Assembly: GCF_002288925.2 (NCBI RefSeq)
Contig: NW_022098069.1
Location: 76,290,828 to 76,354,827, forward strand
DNA from: Delphinapterus leucas
Taxonomy: Eukaryota; Chordata; Mammalia; Artiodactyla; Monodontidae
DNA: 64,000 nt
Direction: 5' to 3'
The notes under the pieces are model-generated. The model did not search any database. It had not been told where the DNA came from and saw only the letters and a program-made list of their open reading frames with translations. Positions 23,675 through 34,760 of the stretch are shown piece by piece. The stretch's first letter is position 1; the number at the start of each line of letters is the position of its first letter. A program made the translations under genes and the position numbers.

Positions 23675-24384
23675 TGAGTGTTGAGCAAAGTACTATAAAA
23701 ATGGCACTATTATTACTGTAATTAGTGCAGTCTCTCTGTAAAGTGCTCATCTCCTTATGTAGCAATATGGTAAGCAGATCTATCAGGAAATCATTTATTT
23801 TGCCACAGGTCTTTTCAAATATTTTGAAAAGTAGAAGGCTTTCTGGAGAAAAATTATTTTCTTAGTTTGTTGAAGAATACCATGAAAAGGTACCTATCTC
23901 TTTTCTATACTGTCGTCAAGACTCTAGGTAGACACTGGAACTTGGCACTGGCTTCCTTTAGGGATGTCATATTGGTATGGTGGTGAGGAACTGGTAGCTC
24001 TACACACAACAGTCTTAGCCAGAAATTTAATATTTTTCAAGTGTGGGCTTTAACGAGTCACTTATTACTGGTTAAGAATTATATCGATAATTAGCACTTC
24101 TTGCTTATGGATTCTCATATTGCTCTTGGAGAAGCCCTGTGTTACTGAAAGGTGATCAGTATAACAGGAAAAATAAGGTCAAATATTCTTTGTGTCAAAT
24201 ACCCAGATCCTGTAATAACTAGTTGTACAACACTGGACCCTTGATATCTTGGGTCCCTGATAGGGATGATAGTTCCTATCCTGCACTGTTGGTGTGAGAT
24301 TCAAATAAATGTACTAAAGAGTCATTATATAGTAGATACTCACTGAAAAATAGCTATTATAATATCTCTTTATATAATAGCTAA
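23675..24384. other. AT-rich DNA, nothing assigned
   Basis: This lies between the two LTR-like copies. No retroviral coding remnant or other repeat is recognised. Confidence 0.5.
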
Positions 24385-24705
24385 AAAATGATACAAATGC
24401 ACTTATTTACAAAAGAGAAATAGACTCACAGATGTAGAAAACAAACTTACGGTTACCAAAGGGGAAAAGGGGGGAGGGATAAATGAGGAGTTTGAAATTA
24501 ACGGATACACACTAGTATATATAAAGTAGATAACCAACAAAGACCTACTGTATAGCACAGGGAACTATACTCAATATTTTGTAATAAGCTACAATGAAAA
24601 ACAATCTGAAAAAAATATATGTGTATAAGTGAATCACTTCACTGTACACCTGAGACTAACACTTGTAAATCAACTATACGTCAATAAAAATTTAAAAAAC
24701 AATGT
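24385..24705 (+). mobile_element. LINE-1 3' UTR fragment
   Basis: The L1 3' UTR order is visible: 'atagactcacagatgtagaa', a G-rich 'aaaaggggggagggat' run, 'ctactgtatagcacaggga' (about 24546-24564), 'cactgtacacctgagac', and an 'atacgtcaataaaaattt' end. It is close to the copies at 2.9 and 60.4 kb but with a different last segment, so another subfamily. No clear target duplication. Confidence 0.85.
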
Positions 24706-25057
24706 CTTTGTAGAAACACAGAGATACGAGAGCTTGATAATGCAGAGGTAATGTGTCCAAAGAGTGTATCAAAATACCCTAGGCAGCACAGAAAGTTCAC
24801 ATGGGCATGGTAGGATATTTTAAAAGTTCAAGGATACACAATGAATTTTGATGTTCACTGCATGGATTTGAACTCAATGTCACTCACAATTTCAATATTA
24901 AATTGGGCCATTATTTTCAATTATATTATATCTTTGCAAAACTGAGTTTCTAAGGGTTGCACATATTTTTACACATTTTTCTAAAAAATGTTATTTTGTA
25001 AGGGCCTTATATTTATTATTATCAAATAATATTTCAATTCTCAATGTAAGATTTTTT

Positions 25058-25403
25058 TTAAAAATTTTATTTATTTATTTTTGGCTGCATTGGGTCTTTG
25101 TTGCTGTGCACGGGCTTTCTCTAGTTGCAGCGAGAGGGGGCTACTCTTTGTTGCAGTGCACGGGCCTCTCACTGCAGTGGTTTCTCTTGTTGAGGAGCAT
25201 GGGCTCTAGGTGCGTGGGCTTCAGTAGTTGTGGCACGCGGTCTCGGTAGTTGTGGCTTGTGGGCTCTAGAGTGCAGGCTCAGTAGTTGTGGTGCATGGGC
25301 TTAGTTGCTCCGCGGCATGTGGGATCTTCCGGGACCAGGGCTCGAACCTGTGTCCCCTGCATTGTCAGGCGGATTCTTAACCACTGTGCCACCAGAGAAG
25401 CCC
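25058..25403 (-). mobile_element. CHR-1-type SINE, antisense
   Basis: It runs from the 'ttatttatttatttttggct' tail side to 'gccaccagagaagccc'. The additional block on the tail side ('ctctagttgcagcgagaggg') marks the longer CHR-1 form. Repeated 'agtagttgtgg' units inside show internal duplication of a short segment. A probable target duplication is aagatttttt (25048-25057) against aagattattt (25404-25413). Confidence 0.9.
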
Positions 25404-25413
25404 AAGATTATTT

Positions 25414-25723
25414 ATCTTTAGTGTTAGTAGACAAAAAAAATCATACTTTAAATCATCATTTTGAGTTTTTCAGATGATTTTTCAATCAAATGTGGTTAAA
25501 TATACCATTGTTTTTATATTATACCATTACTGAGAAAAGCACATGCAAGTTAGCGGAAAATATGTTTTGCTTTTTTGTGGGGAGGTGAGTGAGAGTGTTT
25601 GCTTATTAATTCTAGTATTACCAGTATTTTCTTTCTCAGAATTCTTTGCAGACTCTTTTTAAGCCAATTTTTTTTAAAGATAAGCTATTAGTAAAACTTA
25701 TCTGCTGCATAAAAATTATATTA
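25414..25723. other. AT-rich DNA, nothing assigned
   Basis: Short spacer between the CHR-1 SINE and LTR-like copy B, with no recognised feature. Confidence 0.5.
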
Positions 25724-25917
25724 TTTCATCACATACTACACAAATAAAATATAAGGATGCTTTTTGGTACCCTCTTGTTTTTTGGGTAATCTGCCATGCT
25801 TCCCTTACAAAATTTTGCCTGTGCTATGTGATACATGCCTGTCTGACTGGCAGACCTACTGAGTACTCCAGAGCCAATCCACATATGAAATATCAGTAAA
25901 GATTTCATAGTAGGCAT
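25724..25917 (+). repeat. LTR-like repeat, copy B of a direct pair
   Basis: Diverged direct copy of 23430-23674, sharing 'tttggtaccctcttgtttt'-type sequence, 'gtgatacatgcctgtctgac', 'ccacatatgaaatatcag' and 'taaagatttcatagtaggca'. It is shorter because it lacks the local duplication found in copy A. The two copies are about 2.3 kb apart, a spacing expected for LTRs of a small non-autonomous element, but nothing in between supports that. Confidence 0.45.
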
Positions 25918-26854
25918 CATTTATTATTTTAGATAAAATGTATATGAATAAATGTTAGTTTTCCTCCCATAGTACTATCATCTGGTCACATATCCTACTC
26001 TGATAGACACTGTTAGAGCTCATAGAAATATTCCCATTGAGTCTTCTACACACTCAGCTAGTTAAAAAAAAAAGAAATTCAAAGGCTCATTCCATTAGGA
26101 AGTAACTATTTAATACCTCAGATTATTACAATCTTTTTCCCTTTGTTCTATTCTATGAAGAACACAGTTAGTTAACTTTTTTCAGGTAATGGTGAAATAA
26201 TGTACTCCTAAAAGCTGCCTTTCCAGGAACTTAAAGAGAAAATCTTTTTTGCTACTTTTTGGCAAAATTTGTATTATCCAGTTGCATGGAAAATCTTTCA
26301 AATTCTTCTTCATATGCTTTCTACAAGACAAAGTGACACATAGGCAAATTTACTTCCAAAGTTCAGAAGAGCTGATATCCCCATATTGCCTAAGTATCTG
26401 TGCAAATAATTCTTCAGAAATATAAATAATTTATGAGGTACAGAAACTATGTGATATGCTTTTAACATAATCTACACAGTGAAACTTCTTCAGTGCTGTC
26501 AATCAGATAAAACGGTGCATGCATTTCATAATTATAATTGTCTATTTTTATAAAATGAAGCTTTAATCGCATTTATAATTAACTATACTTCATTAACATG
26601 ATGGATCTGATCAGATAAATTTTAAAAATTTGAAACCCACTATGTAAAATATACATATGAATATATCTTATGTGGGCTACTTCATATGTTAAAAAAATGA
26701 AAAATAGTCTATTGGACTTTCCAAAAAGATGTGACATCATTAATATTTTATCAGAAATAAACAAGTAATAATCATCTAGTACATTAGGCTACCTCCAAGC
26801 CAAAAAAAAAAAAAATTCCATTAAAATAACTATTGAACACTGATGTTTCCTTAA
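25918..26854. other. AT-rich DNA, nothing assigned
   Basis: No recognised repeat or gene. Confidence 0.5.
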
Positions 26855-27212
26855 TTCCTAGGATATTACTTCTCTAGGGATACTAAAAGTATCACAAACT
26901 AAATAGCTTAACAGAAATTTATTGTTTCACAGTTCAGAAGGCCAGAAGTCCAGAATCAAGGCATTGGCAGGCCTGGTTCCTTCCGAGGAATATAAGAGAT
27001 AATCTGTTCCATGCTTCTCACCTAACTTTTGGTGGTTTGTTGGCAATCGTTAGCATTCCTTGGTTTGTAGAAGCATCATCTCAATCTCTGCCGTGATCTT
27101 TGCATGGCACTCTCCCAGTGTGTGTGTCTTTATGTCCACGTTCCCCCTTTATAGGACATCAGTTATTGGATAAGGTCCATCCTAATGACCTCATCTTAAC
27201 TACTTAGTGTTA
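26855..27212 (-). mobile_element. MLT1-type (MaLR) LTR, antisense, truncated
   Basis: The plus-strand text follows the antisense MLT1 LTR closely: 'acagaaatttattgtttcac' (about 26910-26929), 'gccagaagtccagaatcaag', 'cctggttccttccgagg', 'aatctgttccatgcttctc', 'cattccttggtttgtagaag', 'ataggacatcagttattgg' and 'cctcatcttaact'. The part beyond 27212 that should hold the other end is missing. MaLR elements are old non-autonomous relatives of ERVL. Confidence 0.85.
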
Positions 27213-27321
27213 AATAATTTTACTTTTTTATTGATAGATTTTAATACATAAAATTTAATAAATACTAAAAAATGAATAATTAAATTTAAGAATAAAGTCT
27301 ATGTGGTATAATATGAATTTT

Positions 27322-27525
27322 TTTTTTTTTTTTGCGGTACGCGGGCCTCTCACTGTTGTGGCCTCTCCCGTTGCGGAGCACAGGCTCCGGACGCGCAGGG
27401 TCAGCGGCCACGGCTCATGGGCCCAGCCGCTCCGCGGCACCTGGGATCCTTCCGGACCGGGTCACGAACCCACATCCCCTGCGTCGGCAAGCGGACTCTC
27501 AACCACTGTGCCACCAGGGAAGCCC
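27322..27525 (-). mobile_element. Young CHR-2-type SINE with 16-bp TSD, antisense
   Basis: After a T run come 'gcggtacgcgggcctctcac' and the complete antisense body, ending 'gccaccagggaagccc'. A perfect 16-bp target duplication, gtataatatgaatttt, flanks it (27306-27321 and 27526-27541). CpG dinucleotides are dense, which suggests few have yet been lost to deamination and a recent insertion. Confidence 0.95.
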
Positions 27526-27541
27526 GTATAATATGAATTTT

Positions 27542-30324
27542 GAATATTGATACATTGCCAATATTTTCCCTCCAATGTCTTTCTAACTTTATATTACAAG
27601 AAATAGCGTATTAGAAAGCCTGTTTTGCCAAGACATTAGTTAAATTGACTGTTACCAAACTTTTAAACCTGTCTTTCCTATTGATAAAATAAACAAAATT
27701 CACTTGATAAATATGATTCTTCTGCTTCCAGAATCACAGGTGAGTAAGAGATCTGAGGGACTCCCCTCCTCCAAGACGCGTCTCCTTACAGGACACCCTC
27801 TGTTGGGTTGCTGGTCTCAGAGAAAGAGACTGCCAGTGAACTTTCCTCCCCAACCCCCAGATAAACAAACAAACAAACAAACAAACAAACACAAGCAATA
27901 ATAATCTGAGCATAAGGCAAGAAGTGGGCAGAGACTTGAGTAGCCCTAGCTAGGGCCTCTGATTAATCCTAACCTAAAACAAAAGCAAGAACCTCCCCAC
28001 CTGCCAACAGTCTCAGAAGCAGAAGAAACAGACAAATTCTCTGTGAATAAATCATATACAAAATGGGCATGCAGGGGTTCCATAAATAAGACTGAAATAT
28101 TGCTTCATAAAGCAAGATTACCAACTATATAAGAAGGCTAGCCACTAAGGGTATAATTCAGCAAAAAATAAACATCTCTCTCTCTCTATCATCTATCTAT
28201 CCAATTTTATATAATTTCAGACTTAGAGGAAAGTAGAAAATATACTACAAAAAATTTTGACATACCATTCACTCAGATTACCCAAATATTAAAAGTTGAA
28301 CACATTTTCTTCTTCAACCTCTGTTTTTTTCAACTTGATTCAATTAGTTCATACTACTACATGTTTGAAAAATGAAGCAATATGTAAAAAATACATTTAT
28401 TAAATCTTACTGCTTAGGATATATAATTTTATGTAACAGATATGATCCCAACTATCAAAATACATTGATATCAATTTTTATTCTTACCTAATTAGTGCAA
28501 GTACATCATTTAATAGGAGTTTCTTAATGAGTTGTCTTTCTTTAAAATTCAATCATATAAAATAATTCAGAAACAATTTCTGTTAAAGGAAGTTGCATAC
28601 TATGGTCACAAAGCTTAAAATTAATTAAAACTTCAGTGCACTTAATGTTACATATAAGCTGCAGCAGAAAAACGATGTTTAGCAATATATGATGTAAAGG
28701 TTTTATTCCCCTTTTCATGTTAAAGAACATTTATAAATTTCAGCCCTAAAAATTGACAGGCTGTGAAATAAATTATACTTTATAGTTTAATTATAGTGAA
28801 TAAGTAATAACTTTTGTTGCACTTAAATTGTTTTCTCTATGCACACACTTCTGACATATTTGTCATATATTCAAAAATATGTAAATATATAAAGTATATA
28901 TATACACATACATATGTATTCTTAAAGTTATACACACAGAGAGAGATATATACACATGCACATAAAAATGGCAAGGAGACACCCAGAGGATTGAAATTCT
29001 GAATATTTATTTTAACGTTTAAATTTTCTTTCAACTCATTAAGATGCGTAAAGGAACATAAATGTGACACCAACGCTTTTGGTTCAAGTCTAGGCAAAAT
29101 ATCTATTCTTCCTTTTGAAGACATATTCAAACTTCAAAAATTAAGGATAAAGAATGTATTAGCATAATAAGATTTAAGCAAATGAGTGTTTATGAATACT
29201 TATTCTCCAATAAGATGTCTATCCTCTGTAGTTAATTCTAGACTACATGTTTCCATTGCTTCTGTATTTGAAGTTATTATCCTTTTCTCGATTGTGATAT
29301 AAATATCCCTACCTCCTTAGTTATCTGGTGAATATATCATTCTCTCTTCATACATATTGGTTAGTATATCGGTGGTCCTTTTGAAGTCTGTTACCTAGCA
29401 TCTCCAGGGCATTGTGGGTAACGCCCTGTAAACAAACTGCTTTTTAGTAAAGCATAGGTGTTCACATTAAAACTATGAACTAAAAATTATTGATAGCCTC
29501 ACAACCCTTCTGATTACATTTTGCCACCAAATTAGATTCAGGAAAGGACCTTTCCCTCCCTGTCTGATGTACTAGGAAAAAAGAAAAAAAAAAGGTCTTG
29601 TTTTTCAGAAATTTTTAGAATTCAAAATTTTGGATGAGGGGTATTGGAAATATAACAACAAAGTTTAACTTAGGAAAGGTTTTATTAACTTCTATTTCAG
29701 AAGGTGGGAAAGTGTTTTGAATATCAATAACAGAATATGAGAAGACTTAGAAGCGATATAATCTATGTAGTACAAGAAACTGAGGAAAATGGTAAGGTAG
29801 AAGGTTAAGATTTGAGCCGGGCAATGTACTCCAATAATCATTTGGAGCTTCTAGTGAAGGTGTTTCCCCAAGCTATACTGATGAATAAATGAAATTTTCT
29901 AGACTGTTATCTCACCACTGTCTCCTAATCTAAATTTTAAACAATTTATGAACAATGTAATTCCACTTCTGGGGAAAAATTGGAAACCTACACATACATT
30001 GTGTAATCTCATAATGATTTTTCAGCAGTGTCTCTTCTCATTATTAAGTAGTAGAGATTACTGGAGTATTTAATAAATATTCAAGATACAAGTTACCTCA
30101 ATAAGTTTCTACAGAAATCAGCAAAAAAAAAGAGTTTTAAATAAAATAACTTATTTCAGTCTTGACCACCTCATTTCAGCACATACTAAGGAAAGGGTTA
30201 TTGACACATTTAACCTAGTAATTAAGTTACTTGAAAATCAAAGTCAAAATTTCACACAATTTCTATGCCAGAAATTTTTTCTCAATAGATTCAGTAATTT
30301 GATTTACAATTGTTCTGAATGTAT
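27542..30324. other. 2.8 kb AT-rich DNA, simple repeats only
   Basis: No gene or named interspersed repeat is supported. The part 27700-28160 is less AT-rich and could be an old LTR or L1 5' piece, which I cannot place. It includes an AAAC array. TC/ATCT-rich sequence lies at 28172-28201, and mixed TA/CA runs at about 28885-28960. The last produce the low-complexity frames at 28814-29130. Confidence 0.45.
27863..27896. repeat. (AAAC)n microsatellite
   Basis: About eight tandem copies of aaac. Confidence 0.9.
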
Positions 30325-30339
30325 CAAAAAGGTAATTTT

Positions 30340-30478
30340 TTTTCTTTTGTTTTTTTTGTTTGTTTGTTTTGGCTGCACCACGTGTCTTGCAGGATTTTTG
30401 TTCCCCGACTAGGGATCAAATATGGGCCCACAGCACTGAAAGCACCAAGTCTTAACCACTGGACCGACAGGGAATTCC
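30340..30478 (-). mobile_element. Short cetartiodactyl tRNA-derived SINE, antisense
   Basis: 'ggctgcaccacgtgtcttgc' on the tail side and 'ccgacagggaattccc' at the head mark an older, short relative of the CHR SINEs. The flanking target duplication is caaaaaggtaatttt (30325-30339) against caaaaatgtaatttt (30479-30493), 14 of 15 matching. The last base of the SINE head overlaps the duplication. Confidence 0.85.
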
Positions 30479-30711
30479 CAAAAATGTAATTTTAAAATAC
30501 ATTCAGATACATTTACTTTTGCAAAAAGGATTTCATCTGCAATATTTTTTTAACATAATGTCAAAATATATATTGTAGTTTGTTGTAAACCGACCATTAA
30601 ATTAATGATTACTTCAGTAGCAGGAAGTTTACACTAGAGAGTTAATTTTAATATAAAAACTCTTTTGATTGGTATAAGTTAATTTATAATCAGAGTATTT
30701 TTATCTGTATT

Positions 30712-30772
30712 TCTATCTTAGTATGGTCCCTGACATATATGCAACACTCAAGATATGTTGAATGAATGAGTG
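30712..30772 (-). mobile_element. Short L2 3' end, antisense
   Basis: 'ggtccctgacatatatgcaa' followed by 'atgttgaatgaatgag' is the antisense terminal motif of L2. Only about 60 bp can be recognised. Confidence 0.5.
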
Positions 30773-32369
30773 TTGAATGCAACCTGCAGACTAGATTATA
30801 GACCATATACCGGTTTAAGAATCTGAATTTAAAGAGTAGACTTATGTAATTACAGTAAAAAGAACAATTTCTACTTTTTAAGGTATTTTAAAACTCTCTT
30901 GTTTTGGAGAATTTAATCTGAATTTTGTGAAGTAGATTTTTTTTAATAGATTAAATATGAATAGCCCAATAGTTCAAAGACACCTGGAAATATGTTAGAC
31001 CATTTTGTTTAAATAGAAAAGAAAGAATTATTTAGTAATCTCTTTCAAAACACACACTAATGCTATAACTGTGAAAAGTCTATTTACTAAGCTAGCATTC
31101 CTTTTACTACTTTCCAAATAAACTTGCAAATAAGGTAAAATCAATTAAAGTTAATAGAAATTTAAAGTGAGAAAAATAGGGAAGAGAGAAAAACAAATCA
31201 TACACCAAAATATTGGTTGAAAGAAGCAGTAGGTTTTTCTTCTTAAACAGGATGCAAATGACATTCAATATATTTCTCAAATTATTTAAGATCCAAGAGG
31301 GAAAATGTTAGTGTGCATAGTGATGACTAGTTTTTTATTCTTTAAGTGTGATTTACACTTTCATTTGACCTCCTAAACAAGTCAACAGACTTGTAGCAGA
31401 TCTTATCTTTTCAAACAAAAGTTTTCATCCACTGTTTTTTTATTATGCACTTTTGACTCTGCAGTACTGAGACTTCCTAACCTCTCTTAAGAATGCGTTT
31501 ATAGTTTTAGATGGGCACACTCCTCTGCAATTATACTTGAGGCTGTAACTCAGGAAACAAAATCAAGGTAGCTGATCAGTGCATAGAAAAACTGAGTGAA
31601 CAACAAAAGCTTGTATATAGTTATAATTTTAGCACCACATAATTAGGAAGTGCAATTTGAGTTATATTCTATGGACTTTGAATCGTTGCAATAAACAGTG
31701 ATCACACCTGACAAATATGTATCTTCCATTTGATTTTTTTATATCTACAACATTGAGAATGTGAATTTTAATGTTCTCAAGCTATATAAATACTGAAATT
31801 TAAGGAGCTCTTTACAAACTAAGAACTGCCTCATGATTTCTGTGATAAGTGACTTAGAATAATGACATAATTTTAATACTAAAAACTGAAACAAATTAAT
31901 ATGCTGGGATTGAATCTGGACATCAAGTAAGAGTCAAGTCATCTATCTATAGCAAACAAGGGTAAGTAACTAGGTATTTTAATGTATGTGATCCCTGGGG
32001 TTTATATTTACTATGAATTTTCTCAAATATCTTTATCATCTTGAAAAAAATGAGGAGAGAATGTAGAGAAGCAGAGCAGGAGAAAGGGAGAGAGAGAAAA
32101 TTTAATCACTGGGATCATTAATCATAGAATCAACATCTTTTGGGGTTTATTAGTGATGTACTCTATATGTTATTAGGTCCCTTACTAGAAAATTCAATAC
32201 GTATCTGGTTATTCCTTTCTCAGAATATATTAATTGTCTCTGTAACACCCATAATCAGAAACTTTAATTTTATTTATCAAGAAGACTCCATTAGCACATG
32301 GAATTAGTGCTAATTCCATGAATCAAATATAAAAAACCCCTTCATCATGTCATAATCTCACTTTGTATA
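30773..32369. other. AT-rich DNA, nothing assigned
   Basis: No gene or recognised repeat. A short purine-rich run occurs at about 32078-32100. Confidence 0.5.
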
Positions 32370-32575
32370 CAGGCATATCTTATTGATGGCACTTTGCTTT
32401 ATTGCAGATATCATGCTTTTTACAAACTGAAGGTCTGTGGTAACCCTGCATCAAGCAAGTCTATTGGCGCCATTTTTCCAACAGCATTTGCTCAGTTCAT
32501 GTCTCTGTGTTACATTTCGTTGTCTTGCAATATTTCAAACTTTTTCATTATTATTATATTTGTTATAAGACTAAA
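32370..32575 (+). mobile_element. Tigger-type DNA transposon end
   Basis: It begins at the terminal inverted repeat 'caggcatatcttatt' preceded by TA (32368-32369), the expected Tc1/mariner target, then continues 'gctttattgcagatatcatg', 'caaactgaaggtctgtgg', 'attggcgccatttttccaac' and 'caatatttcaaac', one end of a Tigger element. Similarity stops near 32575. It is homologous, in reverse orientation, to the end of the copy at 41.6-42.0 kb. No transposase sequence is present. Orientation here is of the similarity, not of a gene. Confidence 0.85.
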
Positions 32576-33382
32576 ACTTTTTACAGTAGCATTAAGAAAT
32601 CCAGGGAACTTTATTTTCCTAAACTGATATAAACTCATATAGCTTCAGTGCAATCTGTATATATACACCTTTGCTTTGTAAAAATACATCTAAAACATAC
32701 TAGCATACAGTATCTGGGGGCTTGGCTGATCTAGGCTGGTTTTAGCTAATCTTTGTTGGACTTATGTATCTGCATTTTGGCTGGTTTCTCAAACGTTCTC
32801 TAACTCCTGGAATCAGCAGGTTACCATAGGCAAGTCCTTTTCATGGCAACTGTAGTATCACAGAATGCCACGCAAAATCACCCAAATTATTTGGACTTTC
32901 AGCCTAAGCTAGGAATTTGCACACTGTCACTTTCACCTTGTTCTCATGGCCAAAGCAATTCACATGGTTGATCCTGGCATCAAAGGCATAAAGCACTGAA
33001 AAATTGTCTGGCATTTTCCCTGGAAGTGAGTAAAAGTACTATAGTAAAAGTACTATGAAGGCAGACAGAGAAAATGGAAGCTTTGCTCACAGAGGACCAA
33101 TGTGTCATGTTTGAATTGGACTACAGAAGAACTGTTCTCAAGGACAAAAAATACAGAGACAGTATTGGTGATGAGGAGTAACAGTAGACTTAGGATATTT
33201 GATTGCCTCTGACGTTTGTGTTATATGTACATATAATATATGTTATATCATTTTTTCTTTTCAGACACAGTTAACATCATACCCCAAATTAGGTGTTTTA
33301 AAATGCACATATGTTTTAAAATGCAGAAAACTTTTTAAAAAAGCATCAAGATTCGAGAATGAATATACAAATGGCAATGACC

Positions 33383-33385
<3 letters not shown>
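32576..33385. other. Unassigned, possible old repeat
   Basis: Around 32700-33010 the text 'ctcatggccaaagcaattca' and nearby blocks recall a mammalian interspersed repeat ('ggccaaagcaagtcacatgg'), which I cannot name. A 14-bp unit, agtaaaagtactat, is tandemly duplicated near 33029-33056. Confidence 0.35.
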
Positions 33386-33435
<50 letters not shown>

Positions 33436-33441
33436 GTATGT
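33386..33441. repeat. (TA)n microsatellite
   Basis: About 21 uninterrupted TA units followed by a degenerate 'cacatatgtatgtat' end. Both strands' low-complexity IYIY frames come from it. Confidence 0.95.
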
Positions 33442-33449
33442 ATAAAACT

Positions 33450-33865
33450 CTGACCACAACCTTCACAGCAGCCAGTCCAGAAAGCCAAACCACTACCTAT
33501 GTATGCAGCAATCAGCCCCAGAGAATCTGTACTTGGTCAATAACTGCCAGTTTCTCTTAGTTTTGTCCTCCTCTTCCCTTCCTCTCTGCTTCCAACTCAG
33601 GACCAACCAGAGAAAGACTATATATTGCACTAACTAACCACATTGGATGACCTGCTTCTAGTTAGCCCAGCTCCAGCTTTTCCATGCCAAAAACTTGCAG
33701 TCAGGGCACACTTGAAGCTTTCCCTTTTTTCTACTGTAGAGTTTTCACAATCCCCTGTCTGCCTTTGAGTTTTTTGTCAAATGAAAGTGATGGTGGTTGA
33801 CTCTCTTGCAAACTCTATGAATATACAGCCTTTGCTTATTCTCATTTGTGTGATCTTCATTTATT
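33450..33865 (+). mobile_element. LTR-like repeat
   Basis: Blocks 'gcagcaatcagccccagaga', 'acttggtcaataactgccag', 'cttccaactcaggaccaac', 'gcagtcagggcacacttg' and 'gcctttgcttattctcattt' follow the order I remember for a mammalian ERV LTR, with U3 leading to a TG/TTT-rich R-U5. I cannot fix the exact ends or name the family. The TA array sits at its 5' edge and an antisense L1 begins just downstream. Confidence 0.45.
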
Positions 33866-33894
33866 TCCACCAGCACGAAAAAATATATGTTATC

Positions 33895-34760
33895 AAGACA
33901 ACCCCTTAACTCCTCCCCTCTGGAAACCAGCAAACCAGTTTGCTCTCTGTATCTATAAGTCTTCTTCTGCTTTGTTTTGTTTGTTTTGTTTTTTAGATTC
34001 AACATATGAGTGAGATCGTATGGTATTTGTCTTTCTCTGTCTGACTTATTTTTCTTAGCATAATATCCTCTGGGCCCATCCATGTTGTCACAAAAGTCAA
34101 GATTTTATTGTATTATGGCTGAGTAATATTCCTTTGAATATACATACCACATTGTCATTAACCATTCATCTATCAATGAACATTTAGGTCGCTAAGTTGT
34201 TCTTGGCTATTGTAAATAATGCTGCAATAAATTTAGGGGTACACATATCTTTTCAAATTAATGTTTTTATTTCTCAGAAGTGGAACTGCTTGATTGTGTG
34301 TTAGTTCTATTTTTAATTTTTTGAGGAATCTCCATACTGTTTTCCATAGTGTCTGCACCAATTTGCATTCCCGTCAACAGTGCACGAGGGTTCACTTTTC
34401 TCCACGCCCTCTCTAACGCATGTAATTTCTTGTCTTTTTGATGATAACCATGCTGACAGATATGAGGTGATATCTCATTGTGGTTTTGATTTATATTTCC
34501 TTGATGATTAGTGATATTGAACACCTTTTCATGCATCTGTTGGCCATTTTTATGTCTTCTTAGGAGAAATGTCTGTTCAGGTTTGCTGCCCATTTTTTAA
34601 CCAGATTGTTTTTCTGATATTGAGTTGTATGATTCTTTATATAATTTGGATATTAACCCCTCACTAGATATTTGCAAGTATCTGCTCCCATTCAGTAGTT
34701 TGCCTTTTCATTTTGTTGACAATTTCCTTAATTGTAAAAAGCATTTTAGTTTGATGTAGT
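33895..34760 (-). mobile_element. LINE-1 3' portion, antisense
   Basis: On the plus strand are the antisense L1 landmarks in order: 'ctctctgtatctataagtct' (3' UTR), 'ggctgagtaatattcctttg', 'gctattgtaaataatgctgc', 'gaggaatctccatactgttt', 'ctgttggccatttttatgtc', 'cacctttt' and 'aacccctcactagatatttg'. That is the C-terminal end of ORF2 read backwards. Stops and indels are frequent. The 112- and 108-codon minus-strand frames here are not in the ORF2 frame and mean nothing. Confidence 0.85.

Noticed and set aside
33745..34593. 112- and 108-codon minus-strand frames as possible L1 ORF2
   Set aside because: The L1 similarity at DNA level is real, but these frames do not give the conserved ORF2 residues. 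They are out-of-frame shadows.
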